Source: JABDJX01 sp039942715 (lineage in GTDB: Bacteria; Pseudomonadota; Alphaproteobacteria; Rhodobacterales; Rhodobacteraceae). From it: a DNA stretch of 64,000 nucleotides. Position numbers and translations under genes: made by a program. A model generated the notes under the pieces. The model had not been told where the DNA came from. It saw only the letters and a program-made list of their open reading frames with translations, and searched no databases. Position 1 is the first letter of the stretch; each line of letters starts with the position of its first letter. The DNA is taken from NCBI GenBank assembly GCA_039942715.1, contig JBDVBY010000007.1, positions 434,001-498,000 of the forward strand, read 5' to 3'. This document shows, one piece after another, positions 1 through 7,934 of this stretch.

Positions 1-336
1 CAGGTGAATGCGGGTGCGAACGCGGTGAAAATTCTACAGCGGTTGATCACACGGATGGGCTTTCCTGCGCGGGCTGATGGTCAAATTGGACCCAAGACAA
101 GTCAGGCGACACGACAGGCGGCGTTGGCGGCGCCCAACCACATCGCAGATGCTTACGGCATCGCACGGCGCAACTACTACTACGCTTTGGCGGATCGCCG
201 TGTGGCCAGCCGCAAATATGCCCGGCGTCGCGATGGTGGTAAGGGCGGGTGGATCACGCGGGCCGAAGCGTTCATTTCAAATCGTTTTCATCTGAGCGAC
301 GCAGCCCACGCACGGCGGGTGTCCTCATGGGGATAA
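1..336 (+). CDS. Phage-type N-acetylmuramidase (GH108-like), C-terminal part only
   Basis: The frame is open from the first base, so the N-terminal half with the catalytic glutamate lies outside the window. The visible 111 residues look like the C-terminal peptidoglycan-binding region of holin-associated muramidases: an NAG...AVK.LQR stretch, the D-G-x-I-G-P-K-T motif, a tyrosine-rich helix and a GGWITRAE segment near the end. Such enzymes cleave the glycan backbone of peptidoglycan. The downstream holin overlaps its end by 10 bases, supporting a lysis role. Family assignment rests on this C-terminal domain alone, so I am fairly but not fully sure. Confidence 0.72.
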   Translation, partial: QVNAGANAVKILQRLITRMGFPARADGQIGPKTSQATRQAALAAPNHIADAYGIARRNYYYALADRRVASRKYARRRDGGKGGWITRAEAFISNRFHLSDAAHARRVSSWG

Positions 337-914
337 TCGGTGACATTTTGGGCGTGATCTTTGGCGGTGGGCGCAACACCATTGCCGAAACAGTCGAGGT
401 CTTTCGCCCTAACGCTGAAGCGCAAGCAACGCGCGATGCATCGCGTGAGGCGGCGGCTTTGGCGCAGTTTGCAGCCGAGTTTGCTGTGCAGCGTCAGGGC
501 TTTTTTGACCGCTTCATGGATGGGTTGAACCGGCTACCGCGTCCGATGCTGGCGCTTGGCACGCTAGGTTTGTTCGTGGCGGCGATGGCCGATCCGGTGT
601 GGTTTGCCCAACGTATGCAAGGAATTGCGCTCGTGCCCGAGCCGCTTTGGTGGTTGATGGGCGCGATTGTGTCGTTCTATTTCGGTGCACGTCATCAAAC
701 CAAGACGCAGGATTTTCAAAAAGGTTTGAGCGCGACTTTGGCGCGTACGCCGCAGATTGCCAAAAACATCCGCGCGCTTGAAGCGTTGCAGAGTGGCGCG
801 ACACCAGACGCTGAAGCAGAAGTGATTGCTGCCCCCAATGCCCCCATCAACGAAGACATAGGCTACGACGAGCACGAAAACGCCGCACTTGATGAGTGGA
901 GAGCAAAATCATGA
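327..914 (+). CDS. Holin family protein (3TM-type)
   Basis: 195 residues from the ATG at 327, which overlaps the muramidase stop by 10 bases; the frame is open upstream to 249 but that start would overlap far more. The N-terminus (residues 1-14) is a short hydrophobic glycine-rich helix, followed by a charged helical stretch, then two membrane segments at about 73-92 and 105-121 and an acidic tail. This matches phage-derived holins that sit beside N-acetylmuramidases in Rhodobacterales. Holins form membrane lesions that release the muramidase to the cell wall. Function is inferred from pattern and neighbour. Confidence 0.75.
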   Translation: MGIIGDILGVIFGGGRNTIAETVEVFRPNAEAQATRDASREAAALAQFAAEFAVQRQGFFDRFMDGLNRLPRPMLALGTLGLFVAAMADPVWFAQRMQGIALVPEPLWWLMGAIVSFYFGARHQTKTQDFQKGLSATLARTPQIAKNIRALEALQSGATPDAEAEVIAAPNAPINEDIGYDEHENAALDEWRAKS

Positions 915-1090
915 GCGGCGATCTTCTGGTCAAGTTGGTCGCGGATCATGGCCCTTGGGTGATCTTGGTGTTTTTCCTGCTGTGGCGCGACGCTGAAAAG
1001 GACCGCGCCACTCGCGCCATTTTGGACAAGAACGCCACTGTGTTGACTGAAATCACAACAGTGATCCGCGAACGGATGCCAAGAAATTGA
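911..1090 (+). CDS. Small single-span membrane protein of the lysis cassette
   Basis: 59 residues. Its ATG overlaps the holin stop in an ATGA arrangement, so translation is probably coupled. One membrane segment lies at about residues 13-26 (GPWVILVFFLLW), followed by a charged amphipathic helix rich in Asp, Arg and Lys. A short membrane anchor with a charged tail after a holin recalls spanin or antiholin-type accessory proteins, but there is no lipobox and no recognisable family, so the role is unknown. Confidence 0.6.
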   Translation: MSGDLLVKLVADHGPWVILVFFLLWRDAEKDRATRAILDKNATVLTEITTVIRERMPRN

Positions 1091-1098
1091 GATCGACG

Positions 1099-1227
1099 AT
1101 GACGACAAGAATCTGGCTTTTGCTGTGGAATATTTTGCGGGGAAGACGGCTCTCGCGTTCCATCGAAATTAACAAATGTGCAGCTGACGATCTAGACGCT
1201 GCTCTGCGAGAGGTAACTCGAAAATGA
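1099..1227 (+). CDS. Candidate 42-residue small protein
   Basis: An ATG at 1099 opens a 42-codon frame ending in a TGA that overlaps the ATG of the next gene (ATGA at 1224-1227). It begins MTTRIWLLLWNILRGRR, a short hydrophobic helix followed by basic residues, then an acidic-basic tail. It fills the whole gap between two genes and is joined to the next one by a stop-start overlap, which favours a real gene; the ribosome binding site is weak. I do not recognise it. Confidence 0.38.
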   Translation: MTTRIWLLLWNILRGRRLSRSIEINKCAADDLDAALREVTRK

Positions 1228-1646
1228 CTAAACCCGTCGCCCTTTTGGCTGTGACTATGCTGACGTTTTTGATGTCGTTCACAGTGTTGGGATATCGCAC
1301 CACTTATGTGATCGGCTACGGCGCCTTCACTTTGATGGCCGTCACCATTTCACTCACATTTGTTTGGCTTTGGATTCGCCGCGCCACGCCGTTGGCGATG
1401 GGTATGGCGTTCAGTTGGGCCGGGGCCGCTAGCGTGATGGGCTGGTGGTGGCTTTACAACGTCTTTCATGCGCCAACTTGGATGCAAGACAGTCAGGTTT
1501 TGTTCCCATTCCTGTCGGTCTACTTCCTTGGGGCGGTGTTACATTTTGAGGTTATTGCGCACTCTTTTGGGGCGCGAAAGTGGAGCTATCTTGTTCCGAT
1601 CGCATTGTGCGTATTCACGTCGGTTCTGATTTTTCGCATGACCTGA
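1224..1646 (+). CDS. Integral membrane protein of unknown function
   Basis: 140 residues with four or five hydrophobic spans (about 4-22, 28-50, 58-77, 90-108, 118-137), short loops and many tryptophans (MGWWWLYN). The ATG at 1224 overlaps the stop of the small ORF before it. It lies directly upstream of ccmF, where ccmE is often found, but it has neither the single N-terminal anchor nor the heme-binding HxxxY region of CcmE. I do not recognise a family. Confidence 0.65.
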   Translation: MTKPVALLAVTMLTFLMSFTVLGYRTTYVIGYGAFTLMAVTISLTFVWLWIRRATPLAMGMAFSWAGAASVMGWWWLYNVFHAPTWMQDSQVLFPFLSVYFLGAVLHFEVIAHSFGARKWSYLVPIALCVFTSVLIFRMT

Positions 1647-1712
1647 TCACGCCCTTGCGACCAAGCGCCTCGTGGCCTTGGACTGTCGAAGCCGACGCGC
1701 TATCATTGGCAC

Positions 1713-3686
1713 ATGTTAGTAGAGCTTGGACATTTCACCCTTCTTTTGGCGCTTGTCATAGCGTGCCTGCAGACAGTTTTACCGCTGGTGGGCGCGCACA
1801 ACGGCTGGCGCTCTTGGATGGCCGTGGGCTCGCCTGCAGCTTTGGCGCAAGCGGTGTTGTTGATGTTTTCGTTTTGCGCGCTGACCTATGCCTTTGTGAC
1901 CTCTGATTTCTCGGTCCGGCTGGTCACGCTGAATTCTCACACCGACAAACCGATGCTTTATAAAGTGACGGGCGTGTGGGGCAACCACGAGGGGTCGATG
2001 TTGCTCTGGTGCCTGATTTTGGCAGTGTTTGGGGCTCTTGTGGCGATGTTTGGCACTGCACTCCCTGAGAAGCTGAAGGCGCGCGTTTTGGGGGTGCAAG
2101 CTTCAGTGGGCGTCGCCTTCCTGAGCTTTTTGATCTTCACCTCGAACCCTTTCCTGCGGTTGGCACAACCACCGCTGAACGGGCAGGATTTGAACCCATT
2201 GTTGCAAGACCCCGGTTTGGCATTTCATCCACCGTTTCTTTACATTGGCTACGTTGGGCTTTCGACATCCTTCTCCTTTGCTGTCGCGGCCCTAATCGAA
2301 GGGCGCGTGGATGCGGCATGGGGTAGGTGGGTGCGTCCGTGGACGTTGCTTTCTTGGCTGAACCTGACCATCGGTATCGCACTTGGCTCTTGGTGGGCCT
2401 ATTACGAGCTGGGTTGGGGCGGTTTCTGGTTCTGGGATCCGGTTGAAAACGCCTCGTTCATGCCTTGGCTTTTGGCGGCAGCGTTGTTGCATTCTGCCAT
2501 CGTTGTCGAAAAGCGCGAGGCCTTGAAAAGCTGGACGATCCTGCTGGCGATCCTTGCTTTCGGTTTTGCACTGATCGGAGCCTTCATCGTGCGTTCTGGC
2601 GTTTTGACTAGCGTGCATGCTTTTGCCAATGACCCGGAACGCGGCGTTTATCTGCTCGCAATCACAGGCATCTTTATGGGCGGTGCACTTACGCTTTACG
2701 CGGTGCGCGCAAGCCAGATGCAGGCGAAAGGTATCTTTAGCATGGCCAGCCGTGAAAGCGCGTTGGTGATGAACAATGTGCTGCTGGCGGTTGCGACCTT
2801 CGTGGTGTTCATTGGGACAATCTGGCCTTTGGTGGCTGAGATGGCGTTTGACCGCAAAGTCTCGGTTGGGCCGCCGTTTTTTGATGCGGCCTTCACGCCA
2901 TTCATGATCCTTCTGGCGATCATCCTGCCGCTTGGCTCGATCCTTCCGTGGAAGCGCGCGAAACTGGGCAAAGCTATGCGCCCTTTGTGGTTTGTGATGG
3001 GCGCTGCCTTTGCTGTGGCCGCGCTGATCTGGGTGATCCAAAGCGAGCGTAGCTTGATGGCTCCCATCGGGGCATTGCTGGGATCGTGGCTGGTCATGGG
3101 GGCTTGTGTTGACCTTTATTCACGCACCGGGCGCGGATCTTTGGGCGAAAAGCTAGGCCGCGCTTGGCGCTTGCCGCGTGCGGATTGGGGGCGCGTCGTG
3201 GCGCACTCTGGTCTTGGGATAACCTTTATCGGGATCGCTGCGATGCTGGCCTGGGAGACCGAGGATATTCGTGTTGCGCAGGTCGGCGATACGTTTGAGG
3301 TGGCGGGATACGAGATGACGCTGGCGGATGTCAGAGACGTGGAGGGACCGAACTACCTTTCGACCATGGCCGAGATGCGCGTTGCCAAGAACGGAAAAGA
3401 AGTCGCCGTGCTATTCCCGGAAAAGCGGGTCTATCCGGTCGCGAACATGCCCACGACCGAGGCTGACATCGACAACGGCATCTTCCGCGATATTTACCTT
3501 GTGGTCGGTGACGAACAGCAGGGCGGCGGTTGGGCCGTGCGATCATACGTAAAACCATTCGCCAACTGGATTTGGGCAGGGGCGATCATCATGTCGCTTG
3601 GTGGCGCGCTTTCATTGTCTGATCGTCGTTTTCGCGTCGCCGCCGGAGCCAAGAAATCAGTCGCCCCACCGGTGCCAGCAGAATGA
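1713..3686 (+). CDS. ccmF: Cytochrome c heme lyase subunit CcmF
   Basis: 657 residues, normal length for CcmF of the c-type cytochrome maturation (System I) pathway. It is a polytopic inner-membrane protein. The tryptophan-rich WWD heme-handling region is clear at about residues 227-245 (SWWAYYELGWGGFWFWDP), with further conserved patches GVWGNHEGS at 87-95 and FHPPFLY at 171-177. CcmF takes heme from holo-CcmE and, with CcmH, attaches it to apocytochrome c on the periplasmic side. It is translationally coupled to ccmH by a 4-base overlap. ccmE, ccmG and ccmABCD are not in this window. The ribosome binding site at the 1713 ATG is weak, but the N-terminus fits the family. Confidence 0.96.
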   Translation: MLVELGHFTLLLALVIACLQTVLPLVGAHNGWRSWMAVGSPAALAQAVLLMFSFCALTYAFVTSDFSVRLVTLNSHTDKPMLYKVTGVWGNHEGSMLLWCLILAVFGALVAMFGTALPEKLKARVLGVQASVGVAFLSFLIFTSNPFLRLAQPPLNGQDLNPLLQDPGLAFHPPFLYIGYVGLSTSFSFAVAALIEGRVDAAWGRWVRPWTLLSWLNLTIGIALGSWWAYYELGWGGFWFWDPVENASFMPWLLAAALLHSAIVVEKREALKSWTILLAILAFGFALIGAFIVRSGVLTSVHAFANDPERGVYLLAITGIFMGGALTLYAVRASQMQAKGIFSMASRESALVMNNVLLAVATFVVFIGTIWPLVAEMAFDRKVSVGPPFFDAAFTPFMILLAIILPLGSILPWKRAKLGKAMRPLWFVMGAAFAVAALIWVIQSERSLMAPIGALLGSWLVMGACVDLYSRTGRGSLGEKLGRAWRLPRADWGRVVAHSGLGITFIGIAAMLAWETEDIRVAQVGDTFEVAGYEMTLADVRDVEGPNYLSTMAEMRVAKNGKEVAVLFPEKRVYPVANMPTTEADIDNGIFRDIYLVVGDEQQGGGWAVRSYVKPFANWIWAGAIIMSLGGALSLSDRRFRVAAGAKKSVAPPVPAE

Positions 3687-4132
3687 TGCTGCGCGTGCTT
3701 TTTGTCTGGCTCGCATTGGCAACAACTGCGTTTGCTGTTGAGCCAAATGAGCGGCTTGACGATCCTGTTTTGGAAGAACGCGCACGCGATTTGTCCAAGG
3801 GCCTGCGCTGTTTGGTCTGTCGCAACGAAAGCATTGACGAATCCAACGCGGAATTGGCGCGCGATTTGCGGATATTACTGCGCGAACGGATTGCGGGCGG
3901 GGATACTGACGAAGAGGCGGTGACCTACCTTGTGGATCGCTTTGGCGAGTATGTTTTGCTGAACCCAAAGGCGACGGGTGCGAATCTCATCCTGTGGATT
4001 GCGGGTCCAGTTCTGTTGTTGTTTGCGCTTGGAATAGCCTTTGGATACCTGCGGAATCGAAGCCCTGAAGGCACGGGCGAAGACTTAAGCGCAGATGAAA
4101 AAGAGCGTCTGGCGCAACTCTTGGAAAAATAA
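3683..4132 (+). CDS. ccmH: Cytochrome c maturation protein CcmH (CcmH/CycL)
   Basis: 149 residues starting inside the ccmF stop (ATGA). A signal peptide occupies about residues 1-18, followed by the redox motif LRCLVC (Cys43 and Cys46) that reduces the heme-binding cysteines of apocytochrome c, and a single C-terminal membrane anchor at about 102-122. This is the short thioredox-type CcmH without the CcmI-like TPR part. It acts in the periplasm together with CcmF. Confidence 0.93.
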   Translation: MMLRVLFVWLALATTAFAVEPNERLDDPVLEERARDLSKGLRCLVCRNESIDESNAELARDLRILLRERIAGGDTDEEAVTYLVDRFGEYVLLNPKATGANLILWIAGPVLLLFALGIAFGYLRNRSPEGTGEDLSADEKERLAQLLEK

Positions 4133-4199
4133 CGCTGCGTTTTGCCTTTTCTGAACCATCCAGTTCACTTATGTGGATAGGAACAAGGAGACGCGCGCC

Positions 4200-4973
4200 A
4201 TGGACTATCAAACAATTCGACTGACTGAACATGATGGCTATGCGGTCATCTCGCTGAATCGGCCCGAGGTGAAAAATGCTCTGAACGCTCAGATGCGCGC
4301 TGAATTGTTGCATGCGGTGAAGGCGGCTGAAAAGACAGCACGTGCGATCGTGTTTCGCGGCAATGGCGATGCATTTTGTTCAGGCCAAGACCTGAGCAAC
4401 AAATCAGTGAACAACGTCAATATGGAACGCGTGCTGCGCGATGAATACGTTCCACTTTTGCGCGCGATTTATGACTGCCCTGTGCCAACGATCTGTGCTG
4501 TAAACGGCGCAGCCGCCGGGGCAGGAGCCAACCTTGCGCTGGCCGCAGATGTGGTCATTGCCGCGGAAAGTGCTGTTTTCCTTCAAGCGTTTACCCGCAT
4601 TGGCCTTATCCCGGACGCAGGCGGGACTTACTGGTTGCCGCGCCAGGTTGGCTTTGCGCGCGCAATGGGCGCCACTCTTTTTGCCGAGCCAATCAGCGCC
4701 AAACAAGCGGTGGAATGGGGCATGATCTGGGAAGCGGTGCCTGACGCCGATTTTGATGCGCACTGGCGCGAGCGGGCGGCGAAATTGGCCTCTGGGCCAA
4801 CCATGGCGTACAGCTATACCAAACAGGCGCTTCGTGAGAGCTATGGCAATTCGCTGGACAAGCAATTGTTGTTAGAGGCACGCCTGCAGGGCAAATGCGG
4901 CAAGTCGCGCGATTTCCGCGAAGGCGTTTTGGCGTTTTTGGAAAAGCGGCCTGCGGATTACGAAGGGCGCTGA
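4200..4973 (+). CDS. paaG: Enoyl-CoA hydratase/isomerase, PaaG-like
   Basis: 257 residues. I chose the ATG at 4200, which has AAGGAG about 10 bases upstream, over the ATG at 4173. Crotonase-fold marks are the oxyanion-hole stretch NGAAAGAGAN (102-111), AFCSGQD (58-64) and IPDAGGT with Asp139. In PaaG this aspartate isomerises ring-epoxide phenylacetyl-CoA to oxepin-CoA, and the C-terminus (GKSRDFREGVLAFLEKR) fits PaaG closely. No other paa genes are nearby, so a general enoyl-CoA isomerase cannot be excluded. It ends at a dispersed hairpin element. Confidence 0.8.
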   Translation: MDYQTIRLTEHDGYAVISLNRPEVKNALNAQMRAELLHAVKAAEKTARAIVFRGNGDAFCSGQDLSNKSVNNVNMERVLRDEYVPLLRAIYDCPVPTICAVNGAAAGAGANLALAADVVIAAESAVFLQAFTRIGLIPDAGGTYWLPRQVGFARAMGATLFAEPISAKQAVEWGMIWEAVPDADFDAHWRERAAKLASGPTMAYSYTKQALRESYGNSLDKQLLLEARLQGKCGKSRDFREGVLAFLEKRPADYEGR

Positions 4974-4985
4974 TTTTTATTTCGT

Positions 4986-5056
4986 CTCGCTGTCGCGAGC
5001 CGACCAACTGGGGGCGCTGCCCCCAGACCCCCGGCATATTTTTGGACCGATGAAAG
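4986..5056 (+). repeat. Dispersed two-hairpin intergenic element, copy A
   Basis: Starts 12 bases after the paaG stop. First hairpin CTCGC/GCGAG (4986-4999), then an 8-bp perfect stem CTGGGGGC/GCCCCCAG with a GCT loop (5008-5026), then a C-run and an ATATTTTT tail ending near GATGAAAG. The same layout recurs near 14.0, 17.6, 27.8 and 59.5 kb. It probably also acts as the paaG terminator. Confidence 0.7.
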
Positions 5057-5069
5057 ACTGGCGCGCATG

Positions 5070-5095
5070 AAAAAAAGGCCCGCATTGAGCGGACC
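5070..5095 (-). terminator. Rho-independent terminator of gltA
   Basis: Read on the minus strand, ten bases after the gltA stop, there is a stem GGTCCGC/GCGGGCC (one G-U pair) with a five-base loop followed directly by seven T residues. This is a textbook intrinsic terminator. Confidence 0.8.
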
Positions 5096-5104
5096 TTTGG
5101 TGTC

Positions 5105-6400
5105 TTAGCGGTTTTCGACGTCCACGTAATCACGCATCGTTGCACCCACATAAAGCTGGCGCGGGCGGCCGATTTTCATTTGAGGATCGCCGATCATTTC
5201 TTTCCATTGGCTGATCCAGCCAACGGTGCGCGCCAGTGCAAAGATCGGCGTGAACATCGACGTTGGGAAGCCCATCGCATCAAGGATAATGCCGGAATAG
5301 AAATCGACGTTAGGATAAAGCTTCTTTTCCGAGAAGTATGGGTCTTCCAGTGCCATCCGCTCAAGCTCTTTGGCGACCTGAAGCGTTGGGTTGTTTTCGA
5401 CACCCAGCAGATCAAGCACCTCGTCCGCCGATTGCTTCATGACTTTGGCGCGCGGATCAAAGTTTTTGTAAACGCGGTGACCAAAGCCCATCAGGCGGAA
5501 CGGATCGTTCTTGTCCTTAGCGCGTGCGATGTATTCAGGGATGCGATCGGGCGTGCCAATTTCGCGCAGCATCTCAAGACAAGCTTGGTTCGCACCGCCA
5601 TGTGCGGGGCCCCAAAGGCAGGCGATGCCAGCAGCGATACAAGCGAACGGGTTGGCACCGGACGAAGAAGCCAAGCGCACGGTTGAAGTTGACGCGTTCT
5701 GCTCGTGATCCGCGTGCAGTGTAAAGATGCGGTCCATCGCACGGCTGAGGATTGGGTTTACTTCGTATTCCTCGGCCGGAACGCTGAAACACATGCGCAG
5801 GAAGTTTGACGCGTAATCAAGATCATTGCGCGGATAGACAAAAGGCTGGCCGATCGAGAACTTATAGGCCCAGGCTGCGATGGTTGGCATCTTGGCAATC
5901 AGGCGGATCGTGGCGACCTCGCGCTGCCACGGGTCGCTCACGTCTGTTGAGTCATGATAAAACGCAGACATCGCGCCAACAACGCCGGTCATAATCGCCA
6001 TCGGGTGCGCATCGCGGCGGAATCCACGATAAAAGTAGACCATTTGCTCGTGCAGCATTGTGTGATTGGTCACACGTGCCTCGAAGTCTTCAAGCTCTGT
6101 CGCCGAAGGCAATTCGCCGTAAAGCAACAGGTAGCTGACCTCTAGGAAATGCGATTTTTCGGCAAGCTGATCAATTGGGTACCCACGGTGCAAAAGCTCG
6201 CCTTTGTCGCCGTCGATAAAAGTGATTGTGCTGTCGCACGCAGCAGTAGATGTGAAGCCGGGATCATAGGTAAAAACGTCGCCCTGTGCGTATAGCTTGC
6301 GGATGTCGACAACGTCCGGGCCGGCGGTGGGTGAGTGAATTGGAAGCTCTAACTCTTTGTCACCAATCGTTAGTTTCGCGGTTTTTCCCGTCTCGGCCAT
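5105..6400 (-). CDS. gltA: Citrate synthase
   Basis: 431 residues from the ATG at 6400; the upstream 18-codon extension in the open frame is not family-like. Type II (hexameric, NADH-sensitive class) citrate synthase, condensing oxaloacetate and acetyl-CoA in the TCA cycle. Catalytic residues sit at the expected places: His267 in GPAHGGAN, His308 in FGHRVYKN and Asp366 in PNVDFYSG. It lies 63 bp downstream of gltX on the same strand and ends in its own terminator. Confidence 0.97.
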   Translation of the reverse strand: MAETGKTAKLTIGDKELELPIHSPTAGPDVVDIRKLYAQGDVFTYDPGFTSTAACDSTITFIDGDKGELLHRGYPIDQLAEKSHFLEVSYLLLYGELPSATELEDFEARVTNHTMLHEQMVYFYRGFRRDAHPMAIMTGVVGAMSAFYHDSTDVSDPWQREVATIRLIAKMPTIAAWAYKFSIGQPFVYPRNDLDYASNFLRMCFSVPAEEYEVNPILSRAMDRIFTLHADHEQNASTSTVRLASSSGANPFACIAAGIACLWGPAHGGANQACLEMLREIGTPDRIPEYIARAKDKNDPFRLMGFGHRVYKNFDPRAKVMKQSADEVLDLLGVENNPTLQVAKELERMALEDPYFSEKKLYPNVDFYSGIILDAMGFPTSMFTPIFALARTVGWISQWKEMIGDPQMKIGRPRQLYVGATMRDYVDVENR

Positions 6401-6463
6401 ATGTATTCCAATCATTTCGCCCGAAGGGTCGGGCCATTTCATCACGTCGCACAATTGTGCGGT

Positions 6464-7858
6464 TTAGCGGCTAACGTCTTGCAGCCTCAGAACCGTTTCG
6501 TCGCGCCCTAATACGAGCATCATGTCGAAGACACTTGGTGATACCGAGCGCCCGGAGAGTGCCGCGCGTAGCGGCCCTGCAAGCTTACCGAGCTTAGTGT
6601 CATGAGCCTCTGCCAGCGCCTGAACTGTACCCTCAAGCGCGTCGCGGTCCCAGCTAGCACTTTGCAGGTGCGGCGTCAATTCACTCAGTATACCACGGGA
6701 TACTGAATCGAGCATTTTTCCGGTCTTTTCGTCCTGCACGATGGGGCGATTGGTGAGCGCGAAGAACGCTTTTTCAAGCAACTCAGGAAACGTCTTTGAG
6801 CGATCTTTTAGGCAATACATGGCTGTCTTAAGCTTTGATGTGTCCTCTTCTGAAAGCGGGTTTTGCCCAGAAAAGCTTAGAAAAGTCTGAAGCCCGCTGA
6901 CAATTTCATCGTCGCTCATCGCAGCCATATGCTGGCCTGACAGATTGGCCAGTTTTTTGGTATCAAATCGCGCAGGCGCTTTTTTAATGCCACTCAGATC
7001 AAACCACGCAAGCGCTTGTTCTATGGTAAAAAATTCGTCATCGCCGTGGCCCCAGCCAAGACGCGCGAGATAATTGCGCATTGCTTGCGCTGGATACCCT
7101 TCTGCTGCCCATTCCTCGACACCCAAAGCGCCATGGCGTTTTGAAAGCTTCTTGCCGTCTTCGCCGTGGATCAGCGGAATATGCGCCCAAACCGGCACAT
7201 CCCAGCCCATTGCCGCGTAGACAAGCATTTGGCGTGCCGCGTTGTTCAGATGATCGTCGCCGCGGATGACATGTGTGACGCCCATATCATGGTCATCTAC
7301 GACAACCGCCAGCATATAGACGGGCGTGCCGTCCGAGCGCAGCACGATCATGTCATCCAGTTGATCATTGCGGATCGTTACATCGCCCTGAACTTCGTCC
7401 TTGATCACCGTTTGGCCGTCACGAGGTGCTTTGACGCGGATCACGAAAGGTGCATTGGGGTGCTCCGCCTCCGGCACGTCGCGCCAGGGCGAGTGAAAGA
7501 GGGTGGACGTACCTGCCGCACGCGCCGCCTCGCGAAACGCGTTGATTTCTTCGGGTGTAGAAAAGCACTTGTAAGCCTTGCCAGATGCCAACATTTCATG
7601 GGCCACCGCGGCGTGACGGTCTGCGCGTTCAAACTGGCTGAATGCTTCGTCATCGTGATCAAGGCCTAACCATTCCAATCCCTTATAGATCGCCTGCGTC
7701 GCCTCAGGCGTCGAGCGCGCACGGTCCGTATCTTCGATGCGAAGCAGGAATTTACCGCCATTTGCGCGCGCATAAAGCCAGTTGAACAGAGCCGTACGCG
7801 CCCCGCCAATGTGCAGATAACCAGTGGGCGATGGGGCAAATCGAGTGACGACGGACAT
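6464..7858 (-). CDS. gltX: Glutamyl-tRNA synthetase
   Basis: 464 residues from the ATG at 7858 (MSVVTRFAPSPTG); the frame is open 55 codons further upstream but the family begins here. Class I synthetase: the HIGH-type signature is YLHIGGA around residues 14-20 and the KMSKS-type loop is KLSKRHG at 237-243. It charges tRNA-Glu with glutamate. Alphaproteobacteria usually have two GltX paralogues, one able to mischarge tRNA-Gln; the sequence alone does not tell me which this is. It shares a 76-bp intergenic region with the divergent comEC. Confidence 0.95.
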   Translation of the reverse strand: MSVVTRFAPSPTGYLHIGGARTALFNWLYARANGGKFLLRIEDTDRARSTPEATQAIYKGLEWLGLDHDDEAFSQFERADRHAAVAHEMLASGKAYKCFSTPEEINAFREAARAAGTSTLFHSPWRDVPEAEHPNAPFVIRVKAPRDGQTVIKDEVQGDVTIRNDQLDDMIVLRSDGTPVYMLAVVVDDHDMGVTHVIRGDDHLNNAARQMLVYAAMGWDVPVWAHIPLIHGEDGKKLSKRHGALGVEEWAAEGYPAQAMRNYLARLGWGHGDDEFFTIEQALAWFDLSGIKKAPARFDTKKLANLSGQHMAAMSDDEIVSGLQTFLSFSGQNPLSEEDTSKLKTAMYCLKDRSKTFPELLEKAFFALTNRPIVQDEKTGKMLDSVSRGILSELTPHLQSASWDRDALEGTVQALAEAHDTKLGKLAGPLRAALSGRSVSPSVFDMMLVLGRDETVLRLQDVSR

Positions 7859-7934
7859 CAGCGTAAACCTTTTGGAAACCATGTTTGGGATAGGTGTGGA
7901 GGCGGTGTAGTCAACGTGCCCGGAGGTGACAAGG

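Noticed and set aside
1..1227. Active prophage
   Set aside because: Only the lysis genes are present; no integrase, attachment sites or structural genes are visible, and housekeeping genes follow directly.
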